From the NCBI GenBank assembly GCA_903822245.1, contig CAIJOE010000008.1, positions 1 through 34,967 of the forward strand: DNA of 34,967 nt, in the 5' to 3' direction. The translations under genes and the position numbers were made by a program. Position 1 is the first letter of the stretch. Each line of letters starts with the position of its first letter. Below the pieces are notes generated by a model. The model saw nothing but the letters and a program-made list of their open reading frames with translations, made no database searches and was not told where the DNA came from. This document shows positions 16,287-23,987 of this stretch, one piece after another. This stretch comes from an uncultured Actinomycetes bacterium (GTDB lineage: Bacteria; Actinomycetota; Actinomycetes; Nanopelagicales; Nanopelagicaceae).

Positions 16287-17104
16287 GTATTTCGGGTAAA
16301 CGCCCAAAACTGATTGCAACTGATTTAGATGGAACGATTGTTGCTCACTATGGTCAAATTTCAGAGCGCACAATTGCCGCCTTTACTAAAGCTCACAAAA
16401 TGGGCGTGGAGATCTTCTTTGTAACTGGGCGACCACCCCGTTGGATGGCGGAGATTCGCGATGCATTTGGCTTTGGTAATGCAATTTGTGCAAATGGGGC
16501 CATGCATTATGACTTGGTTAATTCTAAAATTTTAGAAGAGTGGTTAATTCCAGTTGAAAATCAAATAGAAATAGCGCAAATACTTCGCAAGAAGATTCCT
16601 GGAGTTAATTTTGCAATTGAGTTTGAAGGTCACTTTCATCGGGAAAAGAACTATGTAGCAAACTGGGATATTGGCATCGACAACGAAGGCGTTGATGAGA
16701 TTGAAGAGCTTGCAACCCAGCCGGCATTTAAGATGATGGCTCGGTGCTCGAAGAATGAATTTACTTCTGACCAAATGCTAGAAATTGCAGAGCGCGAAAT
16801 CTCACATCTTGCAACAGTTACTCACTCGGCTCCAGAGGATTCAATTATTGAAATATCAGCAATTGGAGTTAGTAAGGGCGCAACTTTAGAAAAATTGGCG
16901 GCGCGTGCTGGATTTACTGCTGAGGATTGTGTTTCCTTTGGTGATAACCCAAATGATTTCTCGATGCTTTCATGGGCATCTCGTTCTTGGGCGATGGCTG
17001 ATGGTCATCCTGATAGCCCTAAGTATTCAAAGTTCATTGCTGAGCCATTGAAGGCTGATGGAGTGGCAAAGGTGATCGAAGCTCTCCTCGAATTGCCTGC
17101 TTAA
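16283..17104 (+). CDS. HAD-superfamily phosphatase, Cof/type IIB
   Basis: The 273-residue HAD hydrolase has motif I DLDGTIV (nucleophile Asp near residue 13), motif II FVTGRPP, a IIB-type cap domain between about residues 85 and 190, the Lys motif SKGATLEKLA and motif IV FGDNPNDFSML. The family dephosphorylates sugar phosphates and other metabolites; the substrate cannot be predicted. The start at GTG 16283 overlaps the serS stop as GTGA. An upstream GTG at 16277 adds only two residues. The protein is complete and has no odd features. Confidence 0.92.
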   Translation: MSISGKRPKLIATDLDGTIVAHYGQISERTIAAFTKAHKMGVEIFFVTGRPPRWMAEIRDAFGFGNAICANGAMHYDLVNSKILEEWLIPVENQIEIAQILRKKIPGVNFAIEFEGHFHREKNYVANWDIGIDNEGVDEIEELATQPAFKMMARCSKNEFTSDQMLEIAEREISHLATVTHSAPEDSIIEISAIGVSKGATLEKLAARAGFTAEDCVSFGDNPNDFSMLSWASRSWAMADGHPDSPKYSKFIAEPLKADGVAKVIEALLELPA

Positions 17105-17129
17105 AGGGTTAACAGGTAAGTTTGCCCAC

Positions 17130-17215
17130 GGAGGGCTCGCATAGCGGCCGAGTGCACCGGTCTTGAAAACCGGCAAGGGAAACCTTCGTGGGTTCAAATC
17201 CCACGCCCTCCGCCA
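17130..17215 (+). tRNA. tRNA-Ser, anticodon UGA
   Basis: Acceptor arms GGAGGGC (17130-17136) and GCCCTCC (17205-17211) pair perfectly and are followed by the discriminator G and an encoded CCA. The anticodon stem CCGGT/ACCGG encloses the loop CTTGAAA with anticodon TGA at 17164-17166. The T arm is GTGGG-TTCAAAT-CCCAC. A long variable arm (about AAGGGAAACCTTC) marks a class II tRNA, consistent with serine. Confidence 0.97.
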
Positions 17216-17228
17216 GATTTTCTTTTAT

Positions 17229-17257
17229 TTGCGCTAACTAGTGGCTGATTTCATAAG
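17229..17257 (+). promoter_or_regulatory. Candidate sdh promoter
   Basis: TTGCGC at 17229-17234 and CATAAG at 17252-17257 are separated by 17 bp. This gives a transcription start near 17264 and a leader of about 48 nt for sdhC. It lies directly after the tRNA gene. Each hexamer only partly matches consensus. Confidence 0.35.
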
Positions 17258-17311
17258 TACTACGCGTAAGGGTGGCTAGCCTTAATTAGGCGGCACGAGC
17301 AAACTTGGCTT

Positions 17312-18115
17312 ATGGCTACTGGCGTATTTTCTAGCACTCGAGCAAAGATCTCTGAGCGCACACTGCGAACAGATAAGTGGTGGATCCAACCACTAATTAC
17401 CTTTTCCGTTCTGGTTGCATTCATTATTTATGCGACGCTTCGTGCATTTGAAAATGGAAATTATTTTGCAGAGCCGTTGATTTCACCGTTCTACTCACCT
17501 TGTTTATCAGCCGCTTGCGCGCAAGGCTCTTCACTACTTGGACAGCCATTTGGAATTGTTAAGTTAATCGGGATGACAGTTTCACCAGCACTATTTATTT
17601 TGATTTTCCCACTTGGTTTCCGCATGACTTGCTACTACTACCGCAAGGCTTATTACCGTTCTTTCTGGATGTCACCACCAGCATGTGCAGTTGCCGAGCC
17701 ACATTCAAAGTACACAGGTGAAACCCGCGCTCCACTCATTATGCAAAACGCCCATCGATATTTCTTCTATATAGGTTTAGTTTTCAATGTGTTGCTAACA
17801 GTTGATGCTGTTCTCGCATTTAGAAACCCAGAAAAGCAATGGGGCCACATGAGCGTTGGAACTTTGGTTCTTCTGGCTAATGCAACATTCCTCTGGTTAT
17901 ATTCAGCTTCTTGTCATACTTGCCGCCACACAATCGGTGGTCGCTTAAGAAACTTCTCAAAGCACCCACTTCGCTACAAGGCTTGGACAGTTGTTTCGGT
18001 TTTAAACCACAAGCACCAAAACTTCGCCTGGATTTCTTTATTGGGTGTGGCTTTTGCTGACTTCTATGTTCGACAAGTTGCCTCCGGCTCATTCACGAAC
18101 TTCTACTTCTTCTAA
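17312..18115 (+). CDS. sdhC: Succinate dehydrogenase membrane anchor / cytochrome b subunit (SDH1 type)
   Basis: This is the membrane anchor that passes electrons from the iron-sulfur subunit to quinone. The 267-residue protein has about five hydrophobic helices, with conserved-looking SPFYSPCLSAACAQG after helix 1, AHRYFFYIGLVFN, and a His/Cys-rich SASCHTCRHTIGG. The closing stretch is LNHKHQNFAWISLLG. The layout matches the single large anchor of actinobacterial SDH1 (the Rv0249c type), not the SdhC/SdhD pair. His residues in the helices could ligate heme, but I cannot say how many hemes there are. It is first in the sdhCAB operon, 14 nt before sdhA. Confidence 0.85.
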   Translation: MATGVFSSTRAKISERTLRTDKWWIQPLITFSVLVAFIIYATLRAFENGNYFAEPLISPFYSPCLSAACAQGSSLLGQPFGIVKLIGMTVSPALFILIFPLGFRMTCYYYRKAYYRSFWMSPPACAVAEPHSKYTGETRAPLIMQNAHRYFFYIGLVFNVLLTVDAVLAFRNPEKQWGHMSVGTLVLLANATFLWLYSASCHTCRHTIGGRLRNFSKHPLRYKAWTVVSVLNHKHQNFAWISLLGVAFADFYVRQVASGSFTNFYFF

Positions 18116-18129
18116 GAGGACCATCAATA

Positions 18130-20016
18130 ATGACAATTGAAATCGAACGTCATAAGTACGACATATTGGTCATCGGGGCCGGTGGCGCAGGCCTTCGTGC
18201 TGCAGTAGAGGCTCGGGAAGCTGGACTTCGCGTAGCAATCATTTGTAAATCACTTTTTGGTAAGGCTCATACGGTTATGGCCGAAGGCGGGGCTGCAGCC
18301 TCAATGGGTAACGTAAATGAGAATGACAATTGGATGGTTCACTTCCGTGACACGATGCGCGGTGGAAAATTCCTAAATCATTACCGCATGGCTGAACTCC
18401 ATGCAAAGGAATCCCCAGATCGCATTTGGGAGCTTGAAATGTGGGGCGCGCTCTTTGATAGAACCAAAGAAGGAAAGATTTCACAACGTAACTTTGGTGG
18501 CCATGAATATCCACGCCTAGCTCACGTTGGTGACCGTACAGGGCTTGAATTGATTCGCACTATGCAACAACGCATCGTTGCACTTCAACAAATAGATAAA
18601 GCAGAAACTGGTAATGCTGAAAGCAATATCAAAGTATTTGCGGAATTAACTATTACAGAAATTCTTAAAGAGGGCGGCAAAGTCTCTGGTGCTTATGGTT
18701 ACTGGCGCGAGAATGGTAAAGAAGTACTATTTGAAGCTCCAGCAATAGTTCTTGCAACTGGTGGGGTCGGAAAGACATTTAAAATTACTTCCAACTCTTG
18801 GGAAGGTACTGGAGATGGCCACGCACTAGCGCTTAAAGCTGGAGCGAATTTAGTTGATATGGAGTTCTTGCAATTCCACCCGACAGGAATGGTTTGGCCG
18901 CCATCAGTTCGTGGAATCTTGGTAACTGAATCAGTTCGTGGTGAAGGCGGCGTTTTAACTAACACCAACGGCGAGCGTTTCATGTTCAAATACATTCCAG
19001 ATGTATTTAAAGATAAGTACGCTGACAATGAAGCAGAAGCTGATCGCTGGTATGTGGACCAAGACAACAACCGCCGCCCACCTGAGTTATTGCCTCGTGA
19101 TGAGGTTTCACGCGCGATCAATTCCGAAGTTAAAGCAGGACGTGGTACTGAGCATGGCGGCGTATTCCTAGATGTTTCAAAGCGTTTATCTGCTGAAGTA
19201 ATTAAAAAGCGTTTGCCATCTATGTGGCACCAGTTCTATGAATTAGCTGGAGTAGATATCACCAAAGAAGCAATGGAGGTTGGCCCTACTTGCCACTATG
19301 TAATGGGTGGAGTTGAAGTAGAGCCAGATACTGCTGCTGCTGTTGGTGTTCCAGGACTTTATGCAGCTGGAGAGTGTGCTGGGGGAATGCACGGCTCTAA
19401 CCGCTTGGGCGGAAATTCTCTAACTGACCTTTTGGTATTTGGTCGTCGCGCTGGAATGGCAGCGGCGGCATATGTTAAGAGCGCAGGAACAACACAAGTA
19501 AGTCAAAGCGCTGTTCAAGCTGCGTCATTAAGAATACAAGCCCCATTCACGCGCACCGGTGGTGAGAATCCATACAAGCTCCACCAGGAACTTCAAGAAA
19601 TCACACATAATTTAGTAGGAATTATTAGAACTAAGACTGAATTAGATGATGCGATTGTGAAGATCACTGAGCTTCGTAAGCGAATTGCAAACATAACAGT
19701 TTCGGGAAATCGTGAATTTAATCCAGGATTCCACTTGTCATTTGATCTAGACAATATGTTGCTGATTGCAGAATCAACTGCAAAGTCGGCTGTGCTTCGC
19801 GAAGAGTCACGTGGTGGTCACACCAGAGATGACTTCCCAAAGATGTCTACAACTTGGCGTCAGATCAACAACATCTCTTCATTTGATGGGACACAAGTTA
19901 ATGTTAGCCAGCAACCACTTCCAGTCCTACCGAAAGAACTCTTTGACCTCTTTGATCCGCATGAACTTGAGAAATATATGACTCCAGAAGAGTTGGCGAA
20001 AGGTGGTTCCAACTAA
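18130..20016 (+). CDS. sdhA: Succinate dehydrogenase flavoprotein subunit
   Basis: It oxidises succinate to fumarate with covalently bound FAD. The 628-residue protein has the dinucleotide-binding GAGGAGLRAAVEAREAG at residues 16-32. The flavinylation His is probably His47 (GKAHTVMAEGGAA). Other landmarks are EFLQFHPTGMVWP, SVRGEGGVLTN, the active-site region HYVMGGVEV and the FAD motif AAGECAGGMHGSNRLGGNSL. Length and order match the SDH1 flavoprotein. AGAGGA 8 nt upstream is the ribosome-binding site. Its TAA shares one base with the sdhB ATG. Confidence 0.96.
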   Translation: MTIEIERHKYDILVIGAGGAGLRAAVEAREAGLRVAIICKSLFGKAHTVMAEGGAAASMGNVNENDNWMVHFRDTMRGGKFLNHYRMAELHAKESPDRIWELEMWGALFDRTKEGKISQRNFGGHEYPRLAHVGDRTGLELIRTMQQRIVALQQIDKAETGNAESNIKVFAELTITEILKEGGKVSGAYGYWRENGKEVLFEAPAIVLATGGVGKTFKITSNSWEGTGDGHALALKAGANLVDMEFLQFHPTGMVWPPSVRGILVTESVRGEGGVLTNTNGERFMFKYIPDVFKDKYADNEAEADRWYVDQDNNRRPPELLPRDEVSRAINSEVKAGRGTEHGGVFLDVSKRLSAEVIKKRLPSMWHQFYELAGVDITKEAMEVGPTCHYVMGGVEVEPDTAAAVGVPGLYAAGECAGGMHGSNRLGGNSLTDLLVFGRRAGMAAAAYVKSAGTTQVSQSAVQAASLRIQAPFTRTGGENPYKLHQELQEITHNLVGIIRTKTELDDAIVKITELRKRIANITVSGNREFNPGFHLSFDLDNMLLIAESTAKSAVLREESRGGHTRDDFPKMSTTWRQINNISSFDGTQVNVSQQPLPVLPKELFDLFDPHELEKYMTPEELAKGGSN

Positions 20017-20777
20017 TGGCCCGCAAACTTAATCTCCGCATCTGGCGTGGGAACAAAGAATCTGGCGCCCTGCAAAATGTCATCGTCGAAGCAAATGAGG
20101 GTGAAGTAGTTCTAGATGTAATTCATCGTGTTCAAGCCGAACAGTTAAATGATCTTGCAGTTCGTTGGAACTGTAAGGCAGGCAAGTGCGGCTCATGTTC
20201 AATGGAAATTAATGGCAAGCCACGCCTTGCTTGTATGACTCAAGTTTCTTCTTTCCCAGAAGGTGAAGAAATCACCATTACACCTCTTCGCGCATTCCCA
20301 GTGATTAAAGATCTCGTTACAGATGTTTCTTTCAACTACAAGAAAGCAATGGAAATTCCATCATTCCAACCACCAGTTGGTATGAAGCCAGGTGAGCCAC
20401 GTATGGCCCAGGTTGATGTCGAGCGCTCCCAAGAATTTCGTAAGTGCATTGAATGTTTCCTTTGCCAAGATACCTGCCACGTAATTCGTGATCATGAAGA
20501 GAACAAGTCATCATTTGCTGGCCCACGCTTCTTTATTCGTATCGCCGAATTAGATATGCACCCACTTGATATTTTGCGTAATCGCAAAAAGAAGGCGCAA
20601 GAGGAGCACGGCCTTGGAATGTGTAACATCACTAAGTGCTGTACCGAAGTTTGCCCAGAACACATTCGTATCACCGACAACGCCATCATTCCAATGAAGG
20701 AGCGTGTAGTTGATGAGAAATACGATCCACTTCGTTGGTTGGGCTCGAAAATCAGAAAGCGCGAAGGTATCCTTTAA
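20016..20777 (+). CDS. sdhB: Succinate dehydrogenase iron-sulfur subunit
   Basis: It carries electrons from FAD to the membrane anchor. In 253 residues, the 2Fe-2S site is formed by Cys53, Cys58, Cys61 (CKAGKCGSC) and Cys73 (RLAC). The C-terminal ferredoxin-like part has CIECFLCQDTC and CNITKCCTEVCPEHI for the remaining clusters. All expected cysteines are present. The start overlaps the sdhA stop as TAATG. The holin-like membrane protein begins 3 nt after its stop. Confidence 0.96.
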   Translation: MARKLNLRIWRGNKESGALQNVIVEANEGEVVLDVIHRVQAEQLNDLAVRWNCKAGKCGSCSMEINGKPRLACMTQVSSFPEGEEITITPLRAFPVIKDLVTDVSFNYKKAMEIPSFQPPVGMKPGEPRMAQVDVERSQEFRKCIECFLCQDTCHVIRDHEENKSSFAGPRFFIRIAELDMHPLDILRNRKKKAQEEHGLGMCNITKCCTEVCPEHIRITDNAIIPMKERVVDEKYDPLRWLGSKIRKREGIL

Positions 20778-20780
20778 GGC

Positions 20781-21134
20781 ATGAAACTAATTCTTCGTTG
20801 GGGTGTTCTAGCTCTAGCGATTTGGATTGCAACTGCCACACTCCCGGGAATCACCGTAGTGGGTGGATTCTGGGCATACCTTTGGGTCGCCTTACTTCTA
20901 AGCCTTATAAATACTTTTATTGGTTCACTCCTAAAGTTGCTAACACTGCCAGTGCTACTTTTATCTTTTGGTCTATTTAGCATTGTTATTAATGCCGCGA
21001 TGTTGGCTCTAACTTCTAGATGGTCAACACATTTGAACGTAGATTCTTTTTGGCACGCACTCCTTGGTTCAATCGTAATCAGTGCAATTTCCTGGTTACT
21101 TAACTCAATTACTTCAAAGCGAGCTCAATTCTGA
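20781..21134 (+). CDS. Phage holin family 4-like (YvlD-type) membrane protein
   Basis: The 117-residue protein has four hydrophobic helices (LRWGVLALAIWIATATLPGI, then FWAYLWVALLLSLIN, LLKLLTLPVLLLSFGLFSIVIN, and a C-terminal helix). The TLPGITVVGG and LLTLPVLLLSFGLF patterns are those of the YvlD/holin_4_2 family. Despite the name, these are chromosomal membrane proteins in many bacteria, and nothing nearby suggests a phage. Function is unknown. It lies in the sdh transcript with gaps of only 3 nt, and its TGA overlaps the probable CTG start of the next gene. Confidence 0.82.
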   Translation: MKLILRWGVLALAIWIATATLPGITVVGGFWAYLWVALLLSLINTFIGSLLKLLTLPVLLLSFGLFSIVINAAMLALTSRWSTHLNVDSFWHALLGSIVISAISWLLNSITSKRAQF

Positions 21135-21484
21135 AAAGCCTTGGCCTGGTAAGTATCGGCGGTATTGCTGGAACTCTGATTAGGTATTGGCTTTCGTTAG
21201 TAATTCCAAGTGATCGAACTGGAACCCTTGTTGCAAATCTAATAGGTGTGAGCATCGCAGCATTTCTTTTGGTATTTATGGAGCGAAGAGGCATTACAGA
21301 AATTCGCCTCTTATTGCTTCCTGGTTTCTGTGCTGGGCTAACGACATTCTCGGCTGTTACTGTCCACACATTAGAGCCTCGCGCAGGTGGCTTTCTCTAC
21401 TTGCTAGTTAATGTTTTCTTAAGCTTGTTGATCGTGGCAATAGTTCTTCCGGTTTCTAGAAAATACATTCCGGTTCGCAAATGA
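21131..21484 (+). CDS. crcB: CrcB/Fluc fluoride channel subunit 1 (probable CTG start)
   Basis: Fluc channels are dimers that export fluoride. The frame reads LKSLGLVSIGGIAGTLIRYW, then GTLVANLIGVSIAAFLL, and PGFCAGLTTFSAVTVHTLE, covering the GGxxGxxxRY, N-containing helix 2 and GxxGxxTTFS motifs. The first standard start (GTG 21248) would delete the first helix and the conserved Asn helix. The frame is open from 21104, and upstream of 21248 the only plausible starts are CTG 21131 or ATT 21128. CTG overlaps the preceding TGA as CTGA, like other 4-nt junctions here, so I prefer it (117 residues). It overlaps the second crcB by 4 nt. Confidence 0.8.
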   Translation: MKSLGLVSIGGIAGTLIRYWLSLVIPSDRTGTLVANLIGVSIAAFLLVFMERRGITEIRLLLLPGFCAGLTTFSAVTVHTLEPRAGGFLYLLVNVFLSLLIVAIVLPVSRKYIPVRK

Positions 21485-21819
21485 ACTTATTATTAGTAAT
21501 CCTTGGCGCCGCAATTGGTGCTCCCGCAAGATTTGCCATTGATCAATACATTCGTAAGTTCACCAGTAAGCCTTACGGAACATTTTTGGTAAATATCCTT
21601 GGCTCATTTTTAATTGGGTTGGCCTATGGGGCCTCTGACCACACGATTGCTTTCCTTGGAATTGGATTTGCCGGGTCTTTTACAACTTGGTCAACGTTCA
21701 TGTTGGATCTTTATTTAGCATTTGAGCTTAAGCATCGAAAAGATGCACTGATTAACGTAGCTGCATCCCTAACCTTTGGCTTACTTGCAGCGTGGTTAGG
21801 TATTAATTTAGGCCGTTAA
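21481..21819 (+). CDS. crcB: CrcB/Fluc fluoride channel subunit 2
   Basis: The 112-residue four-helix protein has GAAIGAPARFAIDQYI, GTFLVNILGSFLIG and GFAGSFTTWSTFMLDLYLA, the conserved Arg, Asn and TTxS motifs of fluoride channels. It starts at ATG 21481, overlapping the TGA of subunit 1. Paired crcB genes in Gram-positive bacteria usually form a heterodimer, and the pair here fits that. I saw no fluoride riboswitch upstream. The 3' end overlaps the convergent peptidase by 12 nt. Confidence 0.93.
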   Translation: MNLLLVILGAAIGAPARFAIDQYIRKFTSKPYGTFLVNILGSFLIGLAYGASDHTIAFLGIGFAGSFTTWSTFMLDLYLAFELKHRKDALINVAASLTFGLLAAWLGINLGR

Positions 21820-23244
21820 GTTGGCCATCCATACTTCAATTTCATCCGGGTGAGATGGCAAATTTTTCGAAAGATTGCGGCAACCAGTTTCGGTGACCAA
21901 AACATCATCTTCGATGCGTATTCCGATACCACGGTATTGAGCAGGAAATAGCTCATCATCCTCATGGATATAAAGGCCTGGTTCGACAGTCAAAATCATT
22001 CCGGCTTGTAGAACTCCATCACGATACTGAGTTGTTCGGGCATGATCACAATCATGAACATCAAGACCAAGCATGTGGCTAACTCCATGAATAGTCCATC
22101 TGCGGTGTAGACCAACTTCTGGTTTTAACGATTCCTCAGCGCTTACCGGTAGTACACCTAACTCTTCTAAACCTTTTGCAAGAACAGCATGAGCCGCGGC
22201 ATTTATATCTTTAAATTTTGCGCCAGGTTTTACTGCGGCAAATCCCGCCTTTTGTGCCTCGAATACCAACATGTATAACTTACGTTGAGCTTCACTAAAT
22301 TTTCCATTTACCGGAAGTGTTCTAGTTATATCTGCGGTGTAGAGCGATTCCATTTCAACACCTGCATCAACTAGAATCAAATCTCCGCTATTTACATCTC
22401 CATCATTCTTGATCCAGTGCAGGATACAAGCATGTGAACCAGAAGCTGCGATTGTTTCATAACCCAAGTCATTACCTTCCAATCGAGCACGACCAAAGAA
22501 TGCGGCTTCAACAATGCGCTCACCTCGCTTTGTTTGAGAGGCAGGAGTTAAAACTTTGACGATGTCAGCAAAGCCACGTGCTGTGGCATCAACAGCCTTT
22601 TGCATTTCTGCAATTTCATACTCATCTTTAATTAGGCGAATTTCGGAAAGATAAGTTAGTAGCCGCTCCTCCCCATCCGTATCAATTGCAATATTTTCAT
22701 CGGCAATCGGATTTTCCCCACGGACTAAGAGTGTTGGGATTTTTGTAGAGAGCAGGGCTTGAAGGGATGCGAGGTCTCGAGTAGCGATTCCATATTTATC
22801 TTTAGTCTCATCTAGGGTCATACGTCTGCCAACCCAAAATTCACCATATCTAGCATTTCGATAGAACTGGTCACTGTCTCTAGATGATCTTGGGTGCACC
22901 AATAAAATCATTTGATGGCTATCACCATTTGGTTCGAGAATTAAAACAGAATCGGGCGTCGCATCGTTGGCAGTAATTCCAGTGAAATATGTAAACGCAG
23001 AGTGCGCGCGAAAACGATAATCGCTGTCATTGCTTCGTGGCTTAAGTCCACCTGCGGGGATTACTAATCGTGTATTTGGAAATTCTTTAGATAGTTTGGC
23101 GATTCGCTTGGCTACATATTTATTTGAAGCGCACGTTTTGATGCCAAGAAGTGGAGTTGGGCGCCAACCGCTTTTCATGAACTCGGCTAGTGCATCAGCA
23201 TTAGGCGCGTCATAGCCGCGGGAGCCATCTTCCTTTTCATTCAC
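21808..23244 (-). CDS. pepP: Xaa-Pro aminopeptidase (M24B, aminopeptidase P)
   Basis: This metallopeptidase removes an N-terminal residue preceding proline. The 478-residue protein has an AMP_N domain (about residues 45-200, FRAHSAFTYFTGI) and a pita-bread catalytic domain. The metal ligands are visible: Asp in LVDAGVE, Asp in TADITRTLP, His in HGVSHMLGLDVHDC, Glu in TVEPGLYI and Glu in GIGIRIEDDVLV. It starts with GTG 23244. Minus-strand GATACT with a TG extension lies 7 nt upstream, suggesting a near-leaderless transcript. The longest divergent reading frame begins at the very next base. Confidence 0.95.
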   Translation of the reverse strand: MNEKEDGSRGYDAPNADALAEFMKSGWRPTPLLGIKTCASNKYVAKRIAKLSKEFPNTRLVIPAGGLKPRSNDSDYRFRAHSAFTYFTGITANDATPDSVLILEPNGDSHQMILLVHPRSSRDSDQFYRNARYGEFWVGRRMTLDETKDKYGIATRDLASLQALLSTKIPTLLVRGENPIADENIAIDTDGEERLLTYLSEIRLIKDEYEIAEMQKAVDATARGFADIVKVLTPASQTKRGERIVEAAFFGRARLEGNDLGYETIAASGSHACILHWIKNDGDVNSGDLILVDAGVEMESLYTADITRTLPVNGKFSEAQRKLYMLVFEAQKAGFAAVKPGAKFKDINAAAHAVLAKGLEELGVLPVSAEESLKPEVGLHRRWTIHGVSHMLGLDVHDCDHARTTQYRDGVLQAGMILTVEPGLYIHEDDELFPAQYRGIGIRIEDDVLVTETGCRNLSKNLPSHPDEIEVWMANLTA

Positions 23245-23268
23245 GTGGGAAAGTATCTCAGATATATT
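23240..23268 (+). promoter_or_regulatory. Promoter for the P-loop kinase gene
   Basis: TTCACG (23240-23245), a 17-bp spacer, then TATATT (23263-23268), which ends exactly 6 nt before GTG 23275. This suggests a leaderless mRNA starting at that GTG. The element overlaps the pepP start codon and its promoter on the other strand. Confidence 0.5.
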
Positions 23269-23274
23269 GCACTT

Positions 23275-23895
23275 GTGCGCCTTGACGAATTCTTCTCTGA
23301 AATTGAGAGAACTCTAGCTTCTAACGTGCCACGGGTAATCTTTGGGGTTATCGGTAAGCCAGGAGCTGGGAAATCAACAGTGTCCCAGAAGGTTAAAGAA
23401 AGATTTCCCGAAGATGATGTTGCGATCATCTCGATGGACGGTTATCACTTAAGTAATGAAGTATTAGATGTTCAAGCAAAGCGCGATCGCAAAGGAGCCC
23501 CTGATACTTTTGATGTCGATGGATTTGTCACACTCCTTGCCAAAGTTAAAAGTTTTACAAACGAAAAAATTACATTCCCCATCTTTCACAGAGAGATTGA
23601 AGCATCAGTTGCTGATGAAGGGGTAATTTTTTCAACTGCCAAATTAATTATTGTGGAAGGAAACTATTTGCTCTCCACAGAAAATGGATGGGGAGAGGTT
23701 AGGCAGTATTTAGATAAGAGTTGGGTTATCAAATTGCCAGACGAAGTTCGGATGGCGCGATTGATCAGAAGGCACGCTGAGTCGGGTAAATCACATTTGG
23801 ATGCCGAGAGCTGGGCACGAGGTAGCGATGAAAACAATGCTCAATTTATTGCCGGTACCGAACATTTGGCAGATTTCACCCTCGAAGTGGACTGA
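23275..23895 (+). CDS. P-loop kinase of the uridine kinase / pantothenate kinase-like superfamily
   Basis: The 206-residue protein has Walker A GVIGKPGAGKSTVS, ISMDGYHLSNEVL (substrate-binding Asp and Tyr-His), GAPDTFDVDGF, and FPIFHREIEASV. The Walker B-like IIVEGNYLL and RLIRRHAESGKS lid follow. This is the pattern of nucleoside/pantothenate kinase-like proteins such as fructose-transport kinase FrcK-type members. GYHL and GAPDTFD are typical; the substrate is not certain. I start it at GTG 23275 because a consensus-like promoter ends 6 nt before it. GTG 23245 would add 10 residues that overlap that promoter. The sugar locus follows, but with its own promoter. Confidence 0.82.
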   Translation: MRLDEFFSEIERTLASNVPRVIFGVIGKPGAGKSTVSQKVKERFPEDDVAIISMDGYHLSNEVLDVQAKRDRKGAPDTFDVDGFVTLLAKVKSFTNEKITFPIFHREIEASVADEGVIFSTAKLIIVEGNYLLSTENGWGEVRQYLDKSWVIKLPDEVRMARLIRRHAESGKSHLDAESWARGSDENNAQFIAGTEHLADFTLEVD

Positions 23896-23908
23896 ATAAC
23901 AAAATATT

Positions 23909-23914
23909 TATAAT
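23909..23914 (+). promoter_or_regulatory. -10 element (TATAAT) upstream of the sugar locus
   Basis: A perfect TATAAT lies 73 bp before the PfkB kinase ATG, with a weak GTGGAC 16 bp upstream as a possible -35. It would give a leadered transcript for the kinase-dhaK-dhaL genes. Confidence 0.4.
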
Positions 23915-23987
23915 CCTAAAGTGTTCTGATTTGCCTCTAGATTGATTAGCATTCCAACTACCTGAACAAATGAAGCTGGGGAGTTTA

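Noticed and set aside
20778..21130. Fluoride riboswitch before the crcB pair
   Set aside because: The space upstream of crcB is coding sequence for the holin-like gene and no riboswitch-like fold was visible.
20781..21134. Holin-like gene as a sign of a prophage
   Set aside because: No phage structural, integrase or lysis gene is nearby. YvlD-type proteins are ordinary chromosomal membrane proteins.
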